This document shows positions 7,807 through 17,031 of a stretch of DNA of 64,000 nt, in pieces. The position numbers and the translations under genes were made by a program. Origin of the DNA: Polyangium mundeleinium. Lineage in GTDB: Bacteria > Myxococcota_A > Polyangia > Polyangiales > Polyangiaceae. Positions within the stretch are counted from its first letter, which is position 1. Each line of letters starts with the position of its first letter. Below the pieces are notes generated by a model that was not told the DNA's origin, searched no databases, and worked only from the letters and a program-made list of their open reading frames with translations. The stretch lies in assembly GCF_028369105.1 (NCBI RefSeq), contig NZ_JAQNDO010000001.1:6294501-6358500 (forward strand), written 5' to 3'.

Positions 7807-9753
7807 ATGAAGCGCATGGATCGCTCGACCGCTCCGCGCCTGCTCCTGGGCCTCGCGCTCTTCGCGCATGCCGCGTGCGGAGGGGCGGCCCCGCACGAGC
7901 CGGCGCCCAAGGTGGCCACGAGCACCACCGCCGTAGGCGCATGCGAGGGCACCACCGAGGTCACTTGCCGGACGGCGTGTGACGGCGGGAACGTGGCCTG
8001 CTGCGAGCGCCTGGGCGACCTCGTGTTGCGGGATCGCGACCGCGGACCCTCGCGGGCGCTCGCAGCGGCGGAGGCGCTCGGCAAGGCGTGCAGCGGCGGC
8101 CACGCGCGCGGCTGCCAGAAGCTCTCGCGGCTCATGCTGCACGGGTTTCCCGGGGCGCTCGCCGCCGACCCGACGCAGGCCGTCACCCTCGCGCGCCGCG
8201 CCTGCGACGGCGGGGATCCCGCCGGATGCGGCGATCTCGGGCGGATGTTCCTCCACGGCGTCGGCGCCGACCTCGACGATCAGCGCGGCGCGCCGCTGCT
8301 CGCGAACGCCTGCGACGCGGGCGACGGCACGAGCTGTGACGTGCTCGGCGTCGCGCTCCTCTTCGGCCTCGCGGTCACGCCGGATCCCGAGCGCGCGCAG
8401 GCGCTCTTCGTCAAGGCCGCGAAGGTGAGCGAGAAGGGCTGCGCCGCCGAGGATCCGCGCGCCTGTCTCGCGCTTGGCAAGGCGCTCGCCCTCGGGCGTG
8501 GCGTGCGACGGGACCAGGTGCGCGCCGCGGCGATCTTCCAGCGCGCCTGCATGGCGGGCCTCGCCGACGGGTGCGAATGGCTGAGCGGGGCCTACGCCTA
8601 CGGCCTCGGCGTCACGCGCGACGGGCCGCGCGCGCGCGCCCTCGCCGAGCAGAGCTGCGAGGAAGGCAGCCCCCACGGCTGCGCCACCCTCGGCTCGCTC
8701 CTCGCCGAGGGCGTGGGCGGCGCGAAGGATCCCGTCGAAGGGGCCTCGGCCGCGCGACGCGGCTGCGAGGCCGAGCCCGCGGCCTGCGTCCACCTCGGCG
8801 CGGCGTACGACAAGGGCGCGGGCGTGCCCAAGGACAAGCAGAAAGCAGCCTCGCTCTTCCGGCGCGCGTGCGGCGCGGGCGACGTGACGTCCTGCACGGC
8901 GCTCGGGCTCCTCATGGTGCGGGGCGACAGCGTGGCCCAGGACAAGCGGGGCGGCTTCGCGCTCGTCTCCACGGCGTGTGACGCGCGCCTGCCTGCCGCC
9001 TGCGCGGTGCTCGGCAGGCTCCTCAGCAAGGGAACGACGGCCGCACCGGATCCGGCGCGCGCGCTCGCGCTTTTCCTGGAGAGCTGTGACGCGGGCGCGG
9101 TGATTGGCTGCGGGCAGGCGGCGATCGCCTACGCCGAGGGGAAGGGCACGGCGCAGGACGATGTGCGCGCCGCCGAGCTCTTCCGCCGCGCGTGCGAGGG
9201 GCGGCAGGAAGACGCGTGCCTCGAGCTCGGCATGTTCCGCGCCGAGGGGCGCGGCGGGCCACGCGACGAGGCCGCGTCGACCGAGCTCCTCCGAAAGGCA
9301 TGCGACGGCGAGAACAAGCTCGGCTGCACGCTCCTCGCGGCGAAGCCCGCCGACCGCGTCGCGCTGCGCGCGAAACACCGCTTGAAGACCGACGAGTGCA
9401 ATGCGCTCATCGAGGTCATCAACACGGGCGTGGAGGACCTCAACAAGGCGTCGGGCCCGGACCCCAGCGCCGATCCGACGGGCGCGCGCGCCCTCCGCGG
9501 GATGGCCGACGTGATGGACCGCGTGGAGCATCAGGCGGCGGGCGTCCGCCTGACGGTGCCCGAGCTCGTCCAGTTCAGCGCTGAGTATCGCGGGATGGCC
9601 GTCGCCGTCGCGAAGGCCGCGCGCGCCATGGCGAAGGCCGCGGACGCGAAGGACGTCGACGCGATCCACGCCGCGCAAGTCGACCTCGACAAGGCGGTCA
9701 AGCAAGAGGACCCGCTCGTCGACGCGATCAACACGTTCTGCCAGGACCCCTGA
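7807..9753 (+). CDS. Sel1-repeat lipoprotein
   Basis: The protein has 648 residues with a lipoprotein signal (MKRMDRSTAPRLLLG to AHAACGG, Cys ~24). Residues ~45-515 consist of about twelve Sel1-like repeats, each ~36-38 residues with A-x-x-L/F-x-x-A-C and C-x-x-L-G patterns, for example RRACDGGDPAGCGDLG and QRACMAGLADGCEWLS. The two cysteines per repeat suggest stabilising disulfides outside the cytoplasm. Residues ~520-648 form a separate alanine-rich helical domain. Sel1 repeats are protein-interaction scaffolds; no enzyme motif is present. The next gene starts 8 bp downstream, so the two lipoproteins are probably co-expressed. The upstream repeats end 46 bp before the start. Confidence 0.85.
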   Translation: MKRMDRSTAPRLLLGLALFAHAACGGAAPHEPAPKVATSTTAVGACEGTTEVTCRTACDGGNVACCERLGDLVLRDRDRGPSRALAAAEALGKACSGGHARGCQKLSRLMLHGFPGALAADPTQAVTLARRACDGGDPAGCGDLGRMFLHGVGADLDDQRGAPLLANACDAGDGTSCDVLGVALLFGLAVTPDPERAQALFVKAAKVSEKGCAAEDPRACLALGKALALGRGVRRDQVRAAAIFQRACMAGLADGCEWLSGAYAYGLGVTRDGPRARALAEQSCEEGSPHGCATLGSLLAEGVGGAKDPVEGASAARRGCEAEPAACVHLGAAYDKGAGVPKDKQKAASLFRRACGAGDVTSCTALGLLMVRGDSVAQDKRGGFALVSTACDARLPAACAVLGRLLSKGTTAAPDPARALALFLESCDAGAVIGCGQAAIAYAEGKGTAQDDVRAAELFRRACEGRQEDACLELGMFRAEGRGGPRDEAASTELLRKACDGENKLGCTLLAAKPADRVALRAKHRLKTDECNALIEVINTGVEDLNKASGPDPSADPTGARALRGMADVMDRVEHQAAGVRLTVPELVQFSAEYRGMAVAVAKAARAMAKAADAKDVDAIHAAQVDLDKAVKQEDPLVDAINTFCQDP

Positions 9754-9760
9754 AGCTCCT

Positions 9761-11185
9761 ATGAAGCATCTTTCGTTCGCCGCCCTTTGCGCCCTCGCCC
9801 TCTCCTGCTCCAGGTCGACCCCGACGCCCGAAAAAGAGGCGACCGTCGCGCCGAGCGCCGCGCCCCTCGCCCCGAGCGCGAGCGCCGCGTCGGCCGAGCG
9901 CGAGCCGCCGAAGAAGACGATCCCCACGCTCGTGCCCGAGCCGTTCGAGGGCACGAAGGGGCTCTCCGTGGAGCTCTTCGGCATCGAGGGCGCGCTCCTG
10001 GTGGCCGAGGGCCTGCGTGTCGGCCGGATCGTCGAGGAGCGCGTCGAGTGGATCGGCAGCATCCCCGAGAACAACCCGGGCCTCGGCCCCACCCGGATCT
10101 CCTCCGTCCACGGCTTCTGGCCGGACGGCGTCGACGTCGTTGCCATGAACCTGGGCCGCGCGCCGATGCCCACGTTGTTCCCGCTCACGGGCAAGGGCGT
10201 GACGCGCACCTTCGGCCCGGGGGGCATCCTCGGCTGGATCAATGGCACGACCCGGCTCGGCAAGACGACGCTCGTGGTGGGGTACGACGGGCAAGATGGC
10301 CACCGGTTCGACACCGTCCGGGGGCCGACGCTCGTGCTGAAGCCCATCGAGGCCGAGAAGGGCGGCTGCAAGGCGGACGAGGTGCAGAAGGCCTGGGGCA
10401 GCACGGCGGGAATCGCGCTCCCGCCCAGCGCCATGGCCGCGACCGAATCCGGCACGCTCGTGACGATCGGAAACCTCTGCGAACGGGCGAAGAGCCCAGC
10501 CGCGGAGGTATGGGACCAGCCCGGCAAATCACGCATCGTCGAGCTCGGCGCCCTGGTGAAGGAGTTCGGCTACTTCCCCAAGATGTTCCGGGGCAAGGGC
10601 GACGACCTCTGGGTCGAGACCTCGCCGGTGCTGCATTACAACGGCGGGAAGTTCGAGCTCTTGCCGACCCTCGACAAACCGATCCGAAACCTCTTCGTCT
10701 CGCCGAGCGGCAAGCTCCACGGCATCTCGGGCCGGTCGATCGTCCGCTACGACGAGGGCACGTGGTCCGTCATCGCGCAGTTCCCCCGCCCGATGCACTT
10801 CAGCACGATCGTCATGGATGAAAAGGAGACGATCTGGGTCTCGCACAGCGGCGTCTCCCGGCTGCGCGAAACGACAGACGCCGCCGTGGAGGAGGAAGGC
10901 TGCAAGACGCCGTTCGTCTACCTCTACGAGGTGTCGTGGAGGAACGACGCGAAATACACCTTCCCCACGACCACAAAGGCGCTCTCCACGTTCCCGGAGG
11001 TCGGCGACCTCGGGCTCGTCGAGTATTACGACGACGGGCGGCGCCTCGGCATCACGGTGAAGAGCAAGGAGCAAGGCGAGGCCGTCATCGCCCACGTGAA
11101 GGCGAACATGAAAGACGAGCACCCCGAGCTCATCTGTTACGCCCCGAGGGTCCCCCGGGTCATCGAGATCAAGGCCAAGAAGTGA
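9761..11185 (+). CDS. Lipoprotein with beta-propeller-like repeats
   Basis: The protein has 474 residues. The lipoprotein signal is short (MKHLSFAALCALALSC, Cys16), followed by a ~35-residue Pro/Ala/Ser linker. The body contains recurring strand-turn units such as GKGDDLWVETSPVLHYNGGKF and ISGRSIVRYDEGTWSVIA (given in part), which resemble propeller blades of the two-component-regulator or sialidase-like type. The last ~90 residues (FVYLYEVSWRNDAKYTFP to IEIKAKK) look like a separate alpha/beta domain. Eight bp separate it from the Sel1 lipoprotein, so they are likely one unit. No catalytic residues recognised; an extracellular binding role is inference. Confidence 0.65.
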   Translation: MKHLSFAALCALALSCSRSTPTPEKEATVAPSAAPLAPSASAASAEREPPKKTIPTLVPEPFEGTKGLSVELFGIEGALLVAEGLRVGRIVEERVEWIGSIPENNPGLGPTRISSVHGFWPDGVDVVAMNLGRAPMPTLFPLTGKGVTRTFGPGGILGWINGTTRLGKTTLVVGYDGQDGHRFDTVRGPTLVLKPIEAEKGGCKADEVQKAWGSTAGIALPPSAMAATESGTLVTIGNLCERAKSPAAEVWDQPGKSRIVELGALVKEFGYFPKMFRGKGDDLWVETSPVLHYNGGKFELLPTLDKPIRNLFVSPSGKLHGISGRSIVRYDEGTWSVIAQFPRPMHFSTIVMDEKETIWVSHSGVSRLRETTDAAVEEEGCKTPFVYLYEVSWRNDAKYTFPTTTKALSTFPEVGDLGLVEYYDDGRRLGITVKSKEQGEAVIAHVKANMKDEHPELICYAPRVPRVIEIKAKK

Positions 11186-11209
11186 AGCGCGCCCCGGGGC
11201 GCCGCCGCG

Positions 11210-12061
11210 TCACGACGCGCGCGGGCATCCCGTGAGATAAAGCGCCGACCCCGCGACGCCCGCGTCCCACGCGTAGGCGTCGCCGCCAGGCACGGCGCGC
11301 GCGATGGCGAGCAGCTCGTCAGGCGTGTAGGCGCGGAGCGCGGAGACCATGCCATCCCACGCCACGAGCGTCGGAATCAGCGGGACGAGGTACGTCAGCG
11401 CCCAGCGCGACGCCCGCAGCGGGCGCACGAAAGGGACCAGGACGAGCGAGCCAACGAAGAGCATCGTCATGTTCACGCCCAGCGCCAGCGGCGCGACCAC
11501 GCCCGGCAGCCGCCGCAGCGCAGGCGAAGCCGCGACGTCAAAAAACGCAAGCGGTTTGCCATCGCGGACCGTCGACGCCACAAGCGCCGCGACAGCCTCG
11601 GGCGGGAAGTGGTGCAGCGCGCTCCACATCGTACGCACGCCGTCGAGCTCAGGCGGGACCGCAAGGGCATCCACAGGTTCTTCGCGGTACACGAGCCCAG
11701 GATCGTTCCGCTCCGCGACACGCGCCCGGCCCGCCTCGTTCGGGTACCGATCCGTCAAGACGAACCGCACATCCCCGCGTCCCTCGTCCCGCAGCGCCCG
11801 AATCGCGTAGAGAGCACCGCCGCCGCCACCCGAGCACACGTCGATCACCTGCGTGCAGCCAGTCCGATCGAGGAGCGCCCCGAGCTTCGGCACGACCCCA
11901 CGGTAAAACCCGAGGCGATCAAACCCAAAGTCGAGGAGATCCGTGCCGCCATCGCGAATGGCAGCTGGCACCCAGGGGAGGTCTTCGAGCTCGACGAGTT
12001 GCATGCGGCGCACGGTCGCGATGATGGGGGTGCCCGCGCCGCGCTTCAAGCCCCCGAGCAC
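11210..12061 (-). CDS. SAM-methyltransferase-like protein with a membrane-associated C-terminal half
   Basis: The protein has 283 residues from a GTG start. VIDVCSGGGGGALYA at ~70-85 is a class I SAM-binding loop, followed by VLTDRYPN (acidic strand 2) and TMWSALHHFPPEA, a post-II region typical of these enzymes. Residues ~185-230 hold two hydrophobic segments (VAPLALGVNMTMLFVGSLVL and RWALTYLVPLIPTLVAWDG), suggesting membrane association. The N-terminal region RRMQLVELEDLPWVP is distinctive, so I keep the long start although an ATG at 12004 exists. The GTG lies at the very edge of a hairpin-repeat copy, so the repeat may supply or interrupt its promoter. Substrate unknown. Confidence 0.65.
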   Translation of the reverse strand: MLGGLKRGAGTPIIATVRRMQLVELEDLPWVPAAIRDGGTDLLDFGFDRLGFYRGVVPKLGALLDRTGCTQVIDVCSGGGGGALYAIRALRDEGRGDVRFVLTDRYPNEAGRARVAERNDPGLVYREEPVDALAVPPELDGVRTMWSALHHFPPEAVAALVASTVRDGKPLAFFDVAASPALRRLPGVVAPLALGVNMTMLFVGSLVLVPFVRPLRASRWALTYLVPLIPTLVAWDGMVSALRAYTPDELLAIARAVPGGDAYAWDAGVAGSALYLTGCPRAS

Positions 12062-12067
12062 CGCCGA

Positions 12068-12369
12068 GCTGGGGCTTTGCCCCAGACCCCACCGGGGCTA
12101 TCCGCCCCTGGACCCGGACCAGCCAGGGGCTGGACCCAAGCTCGATGAACTGCGCTCCGCGCAGCTCATCGAACAGGCCCGGTCAAGACCGGCAACGACC
12201 CTGCCAACGAAGACAGCCGCGCGGCTGGTTCTGCTGGCAACCCGGCTTCTTCGTCGGCCTGTTTGAAAAACTGCGCGGAGCGCAGTTTTTCAACCCTCGG
12301 TCCAGGCTGTGCCTGGTCCGGGTCGAGGGGCGGATAGCCCCCGCGGGGTCCGGGGCAGCGCCCCGGCGC
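12068..12369 (-). repeat. Full copy of hairpin repeat, inverted orientation
   Basis: The arms are 12068-12136 and 12299-12369. Inner hairpins are 12143-12171 (CGATGAACTGCGC, loop TCC, one A-C mismatch) and 12263-12293 (TTGAAAAACTGCGC, loop GGA, 14 perfect pairs). Relative to the 6.9 kb copy the order of arms is reversed. It fills the 325 bp between two same-strand genes, and nothing else is visible there. Confidence 0.75.
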
Positions 12370-12386
12370 AACGGCCCCGACGCGCC

Positions 12387-13400
12387 TTACCGTGGACTTT
12401 CGAGGGACCCTAGCTCCTTCAGCAGCTTCTTGTGTGTCGCCGCTGCGCGCCGATCGAGTGCTTTTCGCAGCTCGGGGTCCTTCACCTTGCCGCGCTCGGC
12501 GTCCCAGTCTCCGAGGGCCACGGCGTCCACCCAGGTGAAGATGTCACATAGATCCTGCGGCATCTCTTCGCTCGGGTTGCTGCACCGTGCATGCATTTCG
12601 TCGCGGTCTCTGCGATAGGCCTCCGGGAAGGAGAGTGAGGTGAGGGCATAGGCGCCGTTGACCAGCGAGAGTACGGCGGGGATGACGGGCGCGGCCGGGT
12701 ACGAGAGGGCCGGATCTCCCGCGTCGGGGTCGAAGGGTGGCCAGAAGACGGAATAGCCCTGGAGTTGCCAGTCCGGACCGGGGCGGTATTTCACCGGGAC
12801 GAAGGTGGTGGCGGCGTCGCCTTTTTCCCACATGAGGATGCGCCGCGGCGGGGAGACGAGGCTGATGACGTAATGGGTGTAGCAGCAATGCGCGCCCATC
12901 GAGCTCTCGGTCATCACGACCTCGGGGATGCCGTCGCCCGTGAGATCGCCGCAATAGTCGGCGCCGAGGGTCTGCTGGAAGGTGTCGGGACCCACCTTGT
13001 CGGTGCGCCCGTGGGCCTCGTAGACGACCTTGCCGTTCGGACCGTGGATCCGGACGAACCCGAGGCTCCCCAGGCCCGCGACGTGTAGGTTCGCGACCCG
13101 AAAGGCGCCGCAGAGGGTCTCGCCGTCCATGTCGATATCGGTGAACCCTGCCGGGAGCTGCGCGGTCCACGCGGAGGGCATGGACGCCTCGGGGGACGGA
13201 GGCGACGACGGGGAAGGCGCGGCCGTCGCTACGGCGCTCGTGGAGGCTGACGGTGCCGCGGGGGTCGGGGGCGCCGTGGGGACGGGCGGGGCGGTGGTCA
13301 TGGACGGCGGGGGCGGCGGGGGGGTGCAGGCGGCCAGGAAACACGCGAGCAGCGCGGCTGCGGGAGGGCCGACACGCGCCGAGAGGGGACCGAGGGCCAT
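12387..13400 (-). CDS. Lipoprotein with FG-GAP-like segment
   Basis: The protein has 337 residues from the ATG giving MALGPLSARV; the signal ends at LAAC (Cys ~24). Residues ~25-75 are a Pro/Ser/Thr/Ala linker. A stretch around residue 155 (CGDLTGDGIPEVVMTE) resembles one calcium-binding FG-GAP/VCBS unit, and ITDIDMDGETLCGAF-like sequence earlier (FTDIDMDGETLC) repeats the D-x-D-x-D theme. Later there is a CCYTHYVISL motif with paired cysteines. The C-terminal ~60 residues are charged and helical. It diverges from the DUF4419 gene across ~100 bp. Probably surface-exposed; function unknown. Confidence 0.65.
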   Translation of the reverse strand: MALGPLSARVGPPAAALLACFLAACTPPPPPPSMTTAPPVPTAPPTPAAPSASTSAVATAAPSPSSPPSPEASMPSAWTAQLPAGFTDIDMDGETLCGAFRVANLHVAGLGSLGFVRIHGPNGKVVYEAHGRTDKVGPDTFQQTLGADYCGDLTGDGIPEVVMTESSMGAHCCYTHYVISLVSPPRRILMWEKGDAATTFVPVKYRPGPDWQLQGYSVFWPPFDPDAGDPALSYPAAPVIPAVLSLVNGAYALTSLSFPEAYRRDRDEMHARCSNPSEEMPQDLCDIFTWVDAVALGDWDAERGKVKDPELRKALDRRAAATHKKLLKELGSLESPR

Positions 13401-13504
13401 GCGGCGAAGGTAGCCGCGGTGGGGTTCGGCGGGGAGACCTTTCTTTCGGGCCGGGGCTGCGGCATCTCGTAACGCATGGGCCATTTCGTGGCAGAATGCC
13501 TGCC

Positions 13505-15127
13505 ATGAGCGTGACCTTCCTCGTCGACGACGTCCCCCGCGCGACCGAGCCTCTCCCCACGCGACGGCTCGCCGAGACCCACGGCGACGCGCTGACGTTC
13601 GGCGGGGACGCGGACCTGCCCGTGGTCGACCATGGCTCGACGCACGCGCTGCTCGGCGCCGTCCACCTCGCGTTCGCGGAGCACCGGCCGCTCGTGCTCT
13701 CGCCCGACGCCGTGTGGTTGACGATTGCGCAGGGCGTCGCGCAGCACGTCCGCCTCCACGCTGAACAGCTCCGGTCGCGGCTCGTCCGGCACGCGGGCAC
13801 GGCGCGGATCGAGGTCCCGCTGGAGGGCCCGATGCCGACCGACGCGGCGTCCTGGGCCTCGATCGTCGGCTCCTTCCGGGACCGCGTCGCGGACCAGGTC
13901 GGCGCTGGGCGCGCGCGGCTCTTCGAATGCGACTTTTCCACGAGCACCGAGGTCGATCGCATCGCGAGCCAGGTCGTCCTCCTCGACGCCTACGCGCCCT
14001 ATTTCGATTATTACCTCGCCTGCATCTGCGGCATTCCGGAGATCACGCTGCTCGGCACGCCCGCCGACTGGAAGCGAATTCGCGAGCGTATCGACGTGAT
14101 CGCGGAACTCGATCTCGATTTCTGGACCCGCTCCCTCGCGCCCATCTGCGACGAGCTCGTGCGCGCGGCCTCGGGGCAGCCGGATTTCGACTTCTGGCGC
14201 CGCATTTACAAACCCGAAGATGCGTACGGAGGGGACGTGATCACCGGCTGGATCGCGCGGCTTTACCCGTACATCGTGCAACAGGGCAGCGCGGCGCAGC
14301 GCAATCCCCTCCTGGATCTCCCCCTCGACGAACCACGGGGCGGCAGCGACGACGAATGGTACCAGGGCCCAGGCATCCGGACCCACGAGGTGCTCGGCAG
14401 CCCGTCGACCGTGCGGATTCACGTGGTCGACTTCGTCCAGAACGAGCGCCACGTCGTCGCCCTCGACGGCGGCGTCACCGCGGTCTCGCAGGATGCGGAG
14501 GGCCGCCTCGCCCCCATCTCCGGCTGGGCCTTGCGTCGCAGCAGCCCCGCCATCGGCGAGGTCCTCGAGCGCATCCGCGCGGGGCATCCATTCGTCCCCG
14601 CTGGGGGGCGCGACGACCGCGCCTGGTTCAGCCTCGCCGGTCCCGCCGATTTCATGGCCATGTACCATGCGTTCGAGGAGGCGACCTTGTTCGCCGAGAC
14701 GAATCCCTGGCGGCTCCTCCGGCCCGAAGAACACCAACGTGTCGTCTTTTCCTTGCCGTACGAGCGCACGACGGACGTTCATCGTTTCCTCGACCTGCCC
14801 GACGGCACGTTCCTCGCGATGACGGGCGGTCGAAATTCGGTCCTGGTCCGTGGCCGGCTCGACGCTGTCGAGCCGCCGCCTCCGGCCAAGGCGAAAAAAG
14901 ACGCGTATGACCCCGAATCCATCGAGACGCTTCCGCGGCAACGACGATCGAGCCAGCCGTTCGAAGAGGTGACGATCCTTCGCCGGCCGCTCGTGGAGGT
15001 CTTGCTCCGCGCCCTCGACAGCGGTGGCGCGACGGATCTGCCCGAGGACGGTCGATTGCGCGACGTGCTCGCGGAGTGGTACTTCGAGCCCCCGCCGCCG
15101 CCCCGCAAGAAACCGGGGCGGCGTTAG
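13505..15127 (+). CDS. DUF4419 family protein
   Basis: The protein has 540 residues from MSVTFLVDDVP; an ATG nine bp earlier (13496) is equally possible. The segment from ~50 (LVLSPDAVWLTIAQGVAQHV) through FDYYLACICGIPEITLLGTP and DFWRRIYKPEDAYGGD (each quoted in part) to WIARLYPY matches DUF4419, a family of uncharacterised proteins found in fungi and bacteria. The C-terminal ~150 residues are a separate region ending in basic KKPGRR. No signal peptide or membrane segment is visible, so it is probably cytoplasmic. Neighbours give no functional clue: an unrelated lipoprotein diverges upstream and a membrane protein follows after ~120 bp. Confidence 0.7.
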   Translation: MSVTFLVDDVPRATEPLPTRRLAETHGDALTFGGDADLPVVDHGSTHALLGAVHLAFAEHRPLVLSPDAVWLTIAQGVAQHVRLHAEQLRSRLVRHAGTARIEVPLEGPMPTDAASWASIVGSFRDRVADQVGAGRARLFECDFSTSTEVDRIASQVVLLDAYAPYFDYYLACICGIPEITLLGTPADWKRIRERIDVIAELDLDFWTRSLAPICDELVRAASGQPDFDFWRRIYKPEDAYGGDVITGWIARLYPYIVQQGSAAQRNPLLDLPLDEPRGGSDDEWYQGPGIRTHEVLGSPSTVRIHVVDFVQNERHVVALDGGVTAVSQDAEGRLAPISGWALRRSSPAIGEVLERIRAGHPFVPAGGRDDRAWFSLAGPADFMAMYHAFEEATLFAETNPWRLLRPEEHQRVVFSLPYERTTDVHRFLDLPDGTFLAMTGGRNSVLVRGRLDAVEPPPPAKAKKDAYDPESIETLPRQRRSSQPFEEVTILRRPLVEVLLRALDSGGATDLPEDGRLRDVLAEWYFEPPPPPRKKPGRR

Positions 15128-15248
15128 CCGGGACCTTCAGGGCGGAAACGGGAGGCGCCAAGATTCCCTGGACAGCCGCACGCGCGAAATCGTCCGGCGC
15201 CATGGCGCCTCTGGTCCGCGCGCACGTGATCCCCTATAGAGGGTCGCC

Positions 15249-17030
15249 ATGCTGGCCCGTGTCAAGGGATGGCTCGCTGATAGGCGTGCCCCGCTGCTCG
15301 TCGCGCTCCTCGCGATCGTCCTGCTCCTGCCCACGCTCGGGGCCGGGGCGATCATGGACGATCACGCGCACCGGATGGCGTATCATCCGACGTTCACGCG
15401 GCCCGGGGGGCCCCGCGGGGACTGGGATCTCTTCCGCTTCCTCGACGACGATCCCGCCGCGCTCCACGCCGTCCGGGAGAGCGGGATATTTCCCTGGTGG
15501 ACCGTCGACGGCTCGAAGCTCGCGTTCCTCCGCCCCCTCCCGTCGCTCTGGCACGCGCTCGATTACCGCGTTTGGCCGAACGCGTACTGGCTCATGCACG
15601 CCGAGAGCGTCCTCGTCTTCGCGGCGACGGCCTTTTTCGCGGCGCACCTCTATCGAAGGCTCTTCGGCGCCACGGTCGCCGCGGGCCTCGCCGCGCTGAT
15701 CTTCGCGGTCGACGACACGCATGCAATGGTCGTCGCGTGGATCGCCAACAGGCACGCGATCCTCTCGACCCTCTTCGCCGTGCTCACGCTCCTCGCGCAC
15801 GATCGCGCCCGCCGGGACGGCTGGAAGCCGGGCATCTTCCTCGCGCCGCTGGCGCTGTTCGGGGCCATGTTCTCCGGCGAGAGCGGGCTCGGCGCGCTCG
15901 CGTATCTCTTCGCCTACGCCCTCTTCCTCGATCGCGCGCCGCTGCGATCCCGCGCGGCCGCGCTCGTCCCGCACGCCGGCGTCGCGCTCCTCTGGTTCGC
16001 CGCGTACAAGCTCGGCAAGTATGGCGCGGGGGGCGGCGCGTTTTACATCGACCCGCTGACGCAAGCAGGCGAATTCCTCCGCGCCGTGGCGACGCGGCTG
16101 CCCGTGCTCCTCGCCGGGCAGATGGCCGCGCCGCCCGCCGACGTGTGGATGCTCTGGCCGCAAAGCGAGACCCGGAGCCTCGTCTCGATTTGCCTCCTCG
16201 TGCTCCTCGTCCTGGGGGGCGGGATCTTCGCCGTGCTGCGCCGGGATCGGAATGCCGCATTCTTCGCCGTCGGCATGACGCTCTCCCTGCTCCCGACCTG
16301 CGCGGTTTGGCCGGGCGACAGGCTCTTGCTCTTCGCGGGGATCGGGGGCTCGGGGCTCGTCGCGTCGATGCTCGTGGCCTCGCGCGAGCACCTCGGGCGG
16401 GCGGCGCGCGTGTACGTGGGCGCGGTGGCCGCGGTCCTCGTGCTCTTCCACCTCGTGATCGCGCCCCTCTTGCTGCCGCTGCGGGCGTGGTCGACGGGCG
16501 AGATGTTGCACGGGTACACGGAGCGGGCGATCACGAGCATGCCGAAGTTCGATGCGGCCGCGCCGCAGACGCTCGTGGTGGTGAGCGCGCCCGACAGCAT
16601 CATCGCGAACACCGCCATCGCGGCGCGGCTCAACGCGAATGAGGCGATGCCTTCGCCGCTGCGGGTGCTCTCGACGGTGCAACGCGGGACGCTGAAGGTC
16701 GGCCGCGTGGACGCGCGCACGGTGTCGGTGACGCTCTCGGACGGCCATTTCATGGAGCCGACGGCGACCGTGTTTCGTGATCCGGAGAGGGCGCCGCTGC
16801 GCGTCGGGGATCGGGTCGATGTCGGGAGCATGGTGGCGGAGGTCGTGACGCTGACCCCGGACGGCCAATTGCCTTCGCGGATCGATTTTCATTTCGATCG
16901 ATCGCTGGACGATCCGTCGATGGTGTGGGTCGTCTGGGAAAAGACCCGGTTCGTGCCGTTCGAGGTGCCGAAGGTCGGCGAGACGCGCGAACTCCCGGTC
17001 GTGTCGTACCAGACGGCGATGGGCGGGTGA
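15249..17030 (+). CDS. Polytopic membrane protein, possibly GT-C-type glycosyltransferase
   Basis: The 593-residue protein has about ten membrane spans: one at ~14-35, a group between ~115 and ~270, another group at ~310-420, then a soluble C-terminal domain of ~150 residues. The first extracytoplasmic loop begins with an acidic pair in AIMDDHAHR, the kind of position where GT-C glycosyltransferases keep their catalytic Asp; this resemblance is the only basis for that suggestion. WIANRHAILSTLFAVLTLLA is typical of this class of bacterial multi-span proteins. The stop lies 1 bp from the convergent DUF2804 gene. Coding sure, activity unproven. Confidence 0.6.
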   Translation: MLARVKGWLADRRAPLLVALLAIVLLLPTLGAGAIMDDHAHRMAYHPTFTRPGGPRGDWDLFRFLDDDPAALHAVRESGIFPWWTVDGSKLAFLRPLPSLWHALDYRVWPNAYWLMHAESVLVFAATAFFAAHLYRRLFGATVAAGLAALIFAVDDTHAMVVAWIANRHAILSTLFAVLTLLAHDRARRDGWKPGIFLAPLALFGAMFSGESGLGALAYLFAYALFLDRAPLRSRAAALVPHAGVALLWFAAYKLGKYGAGGGAFYIDPLTQAGEFLRAVATRLPVLLAGQMAAPPADVWMLWPQSETRSLVSICLLVLLVLGGGIFAVLRRDRNAAFFAVGMTLSLLPTCAVWPGDRLLLFAGIGGSGLVASMLVASREHLGRAARVYVGAVAAVLVLFHLVIAPLLLPLRAWSTGEMLHGYTERAITSMPKFDAAAPQTLVVVSAPDSIIANTAIAARLNANEAMPSPLRVLSTVQRGTLKVGRVDARTVSVTLSDGHFMEPTATVFRDPERAPLRVGDRVDVGSMVAEVVTLTPDGQLPSRIDFHFDRSLDDPSMVWVVWEKTRFVPFEVPKVGETRELPVVSYQTAMGG

Positions 17031-17031
17031 A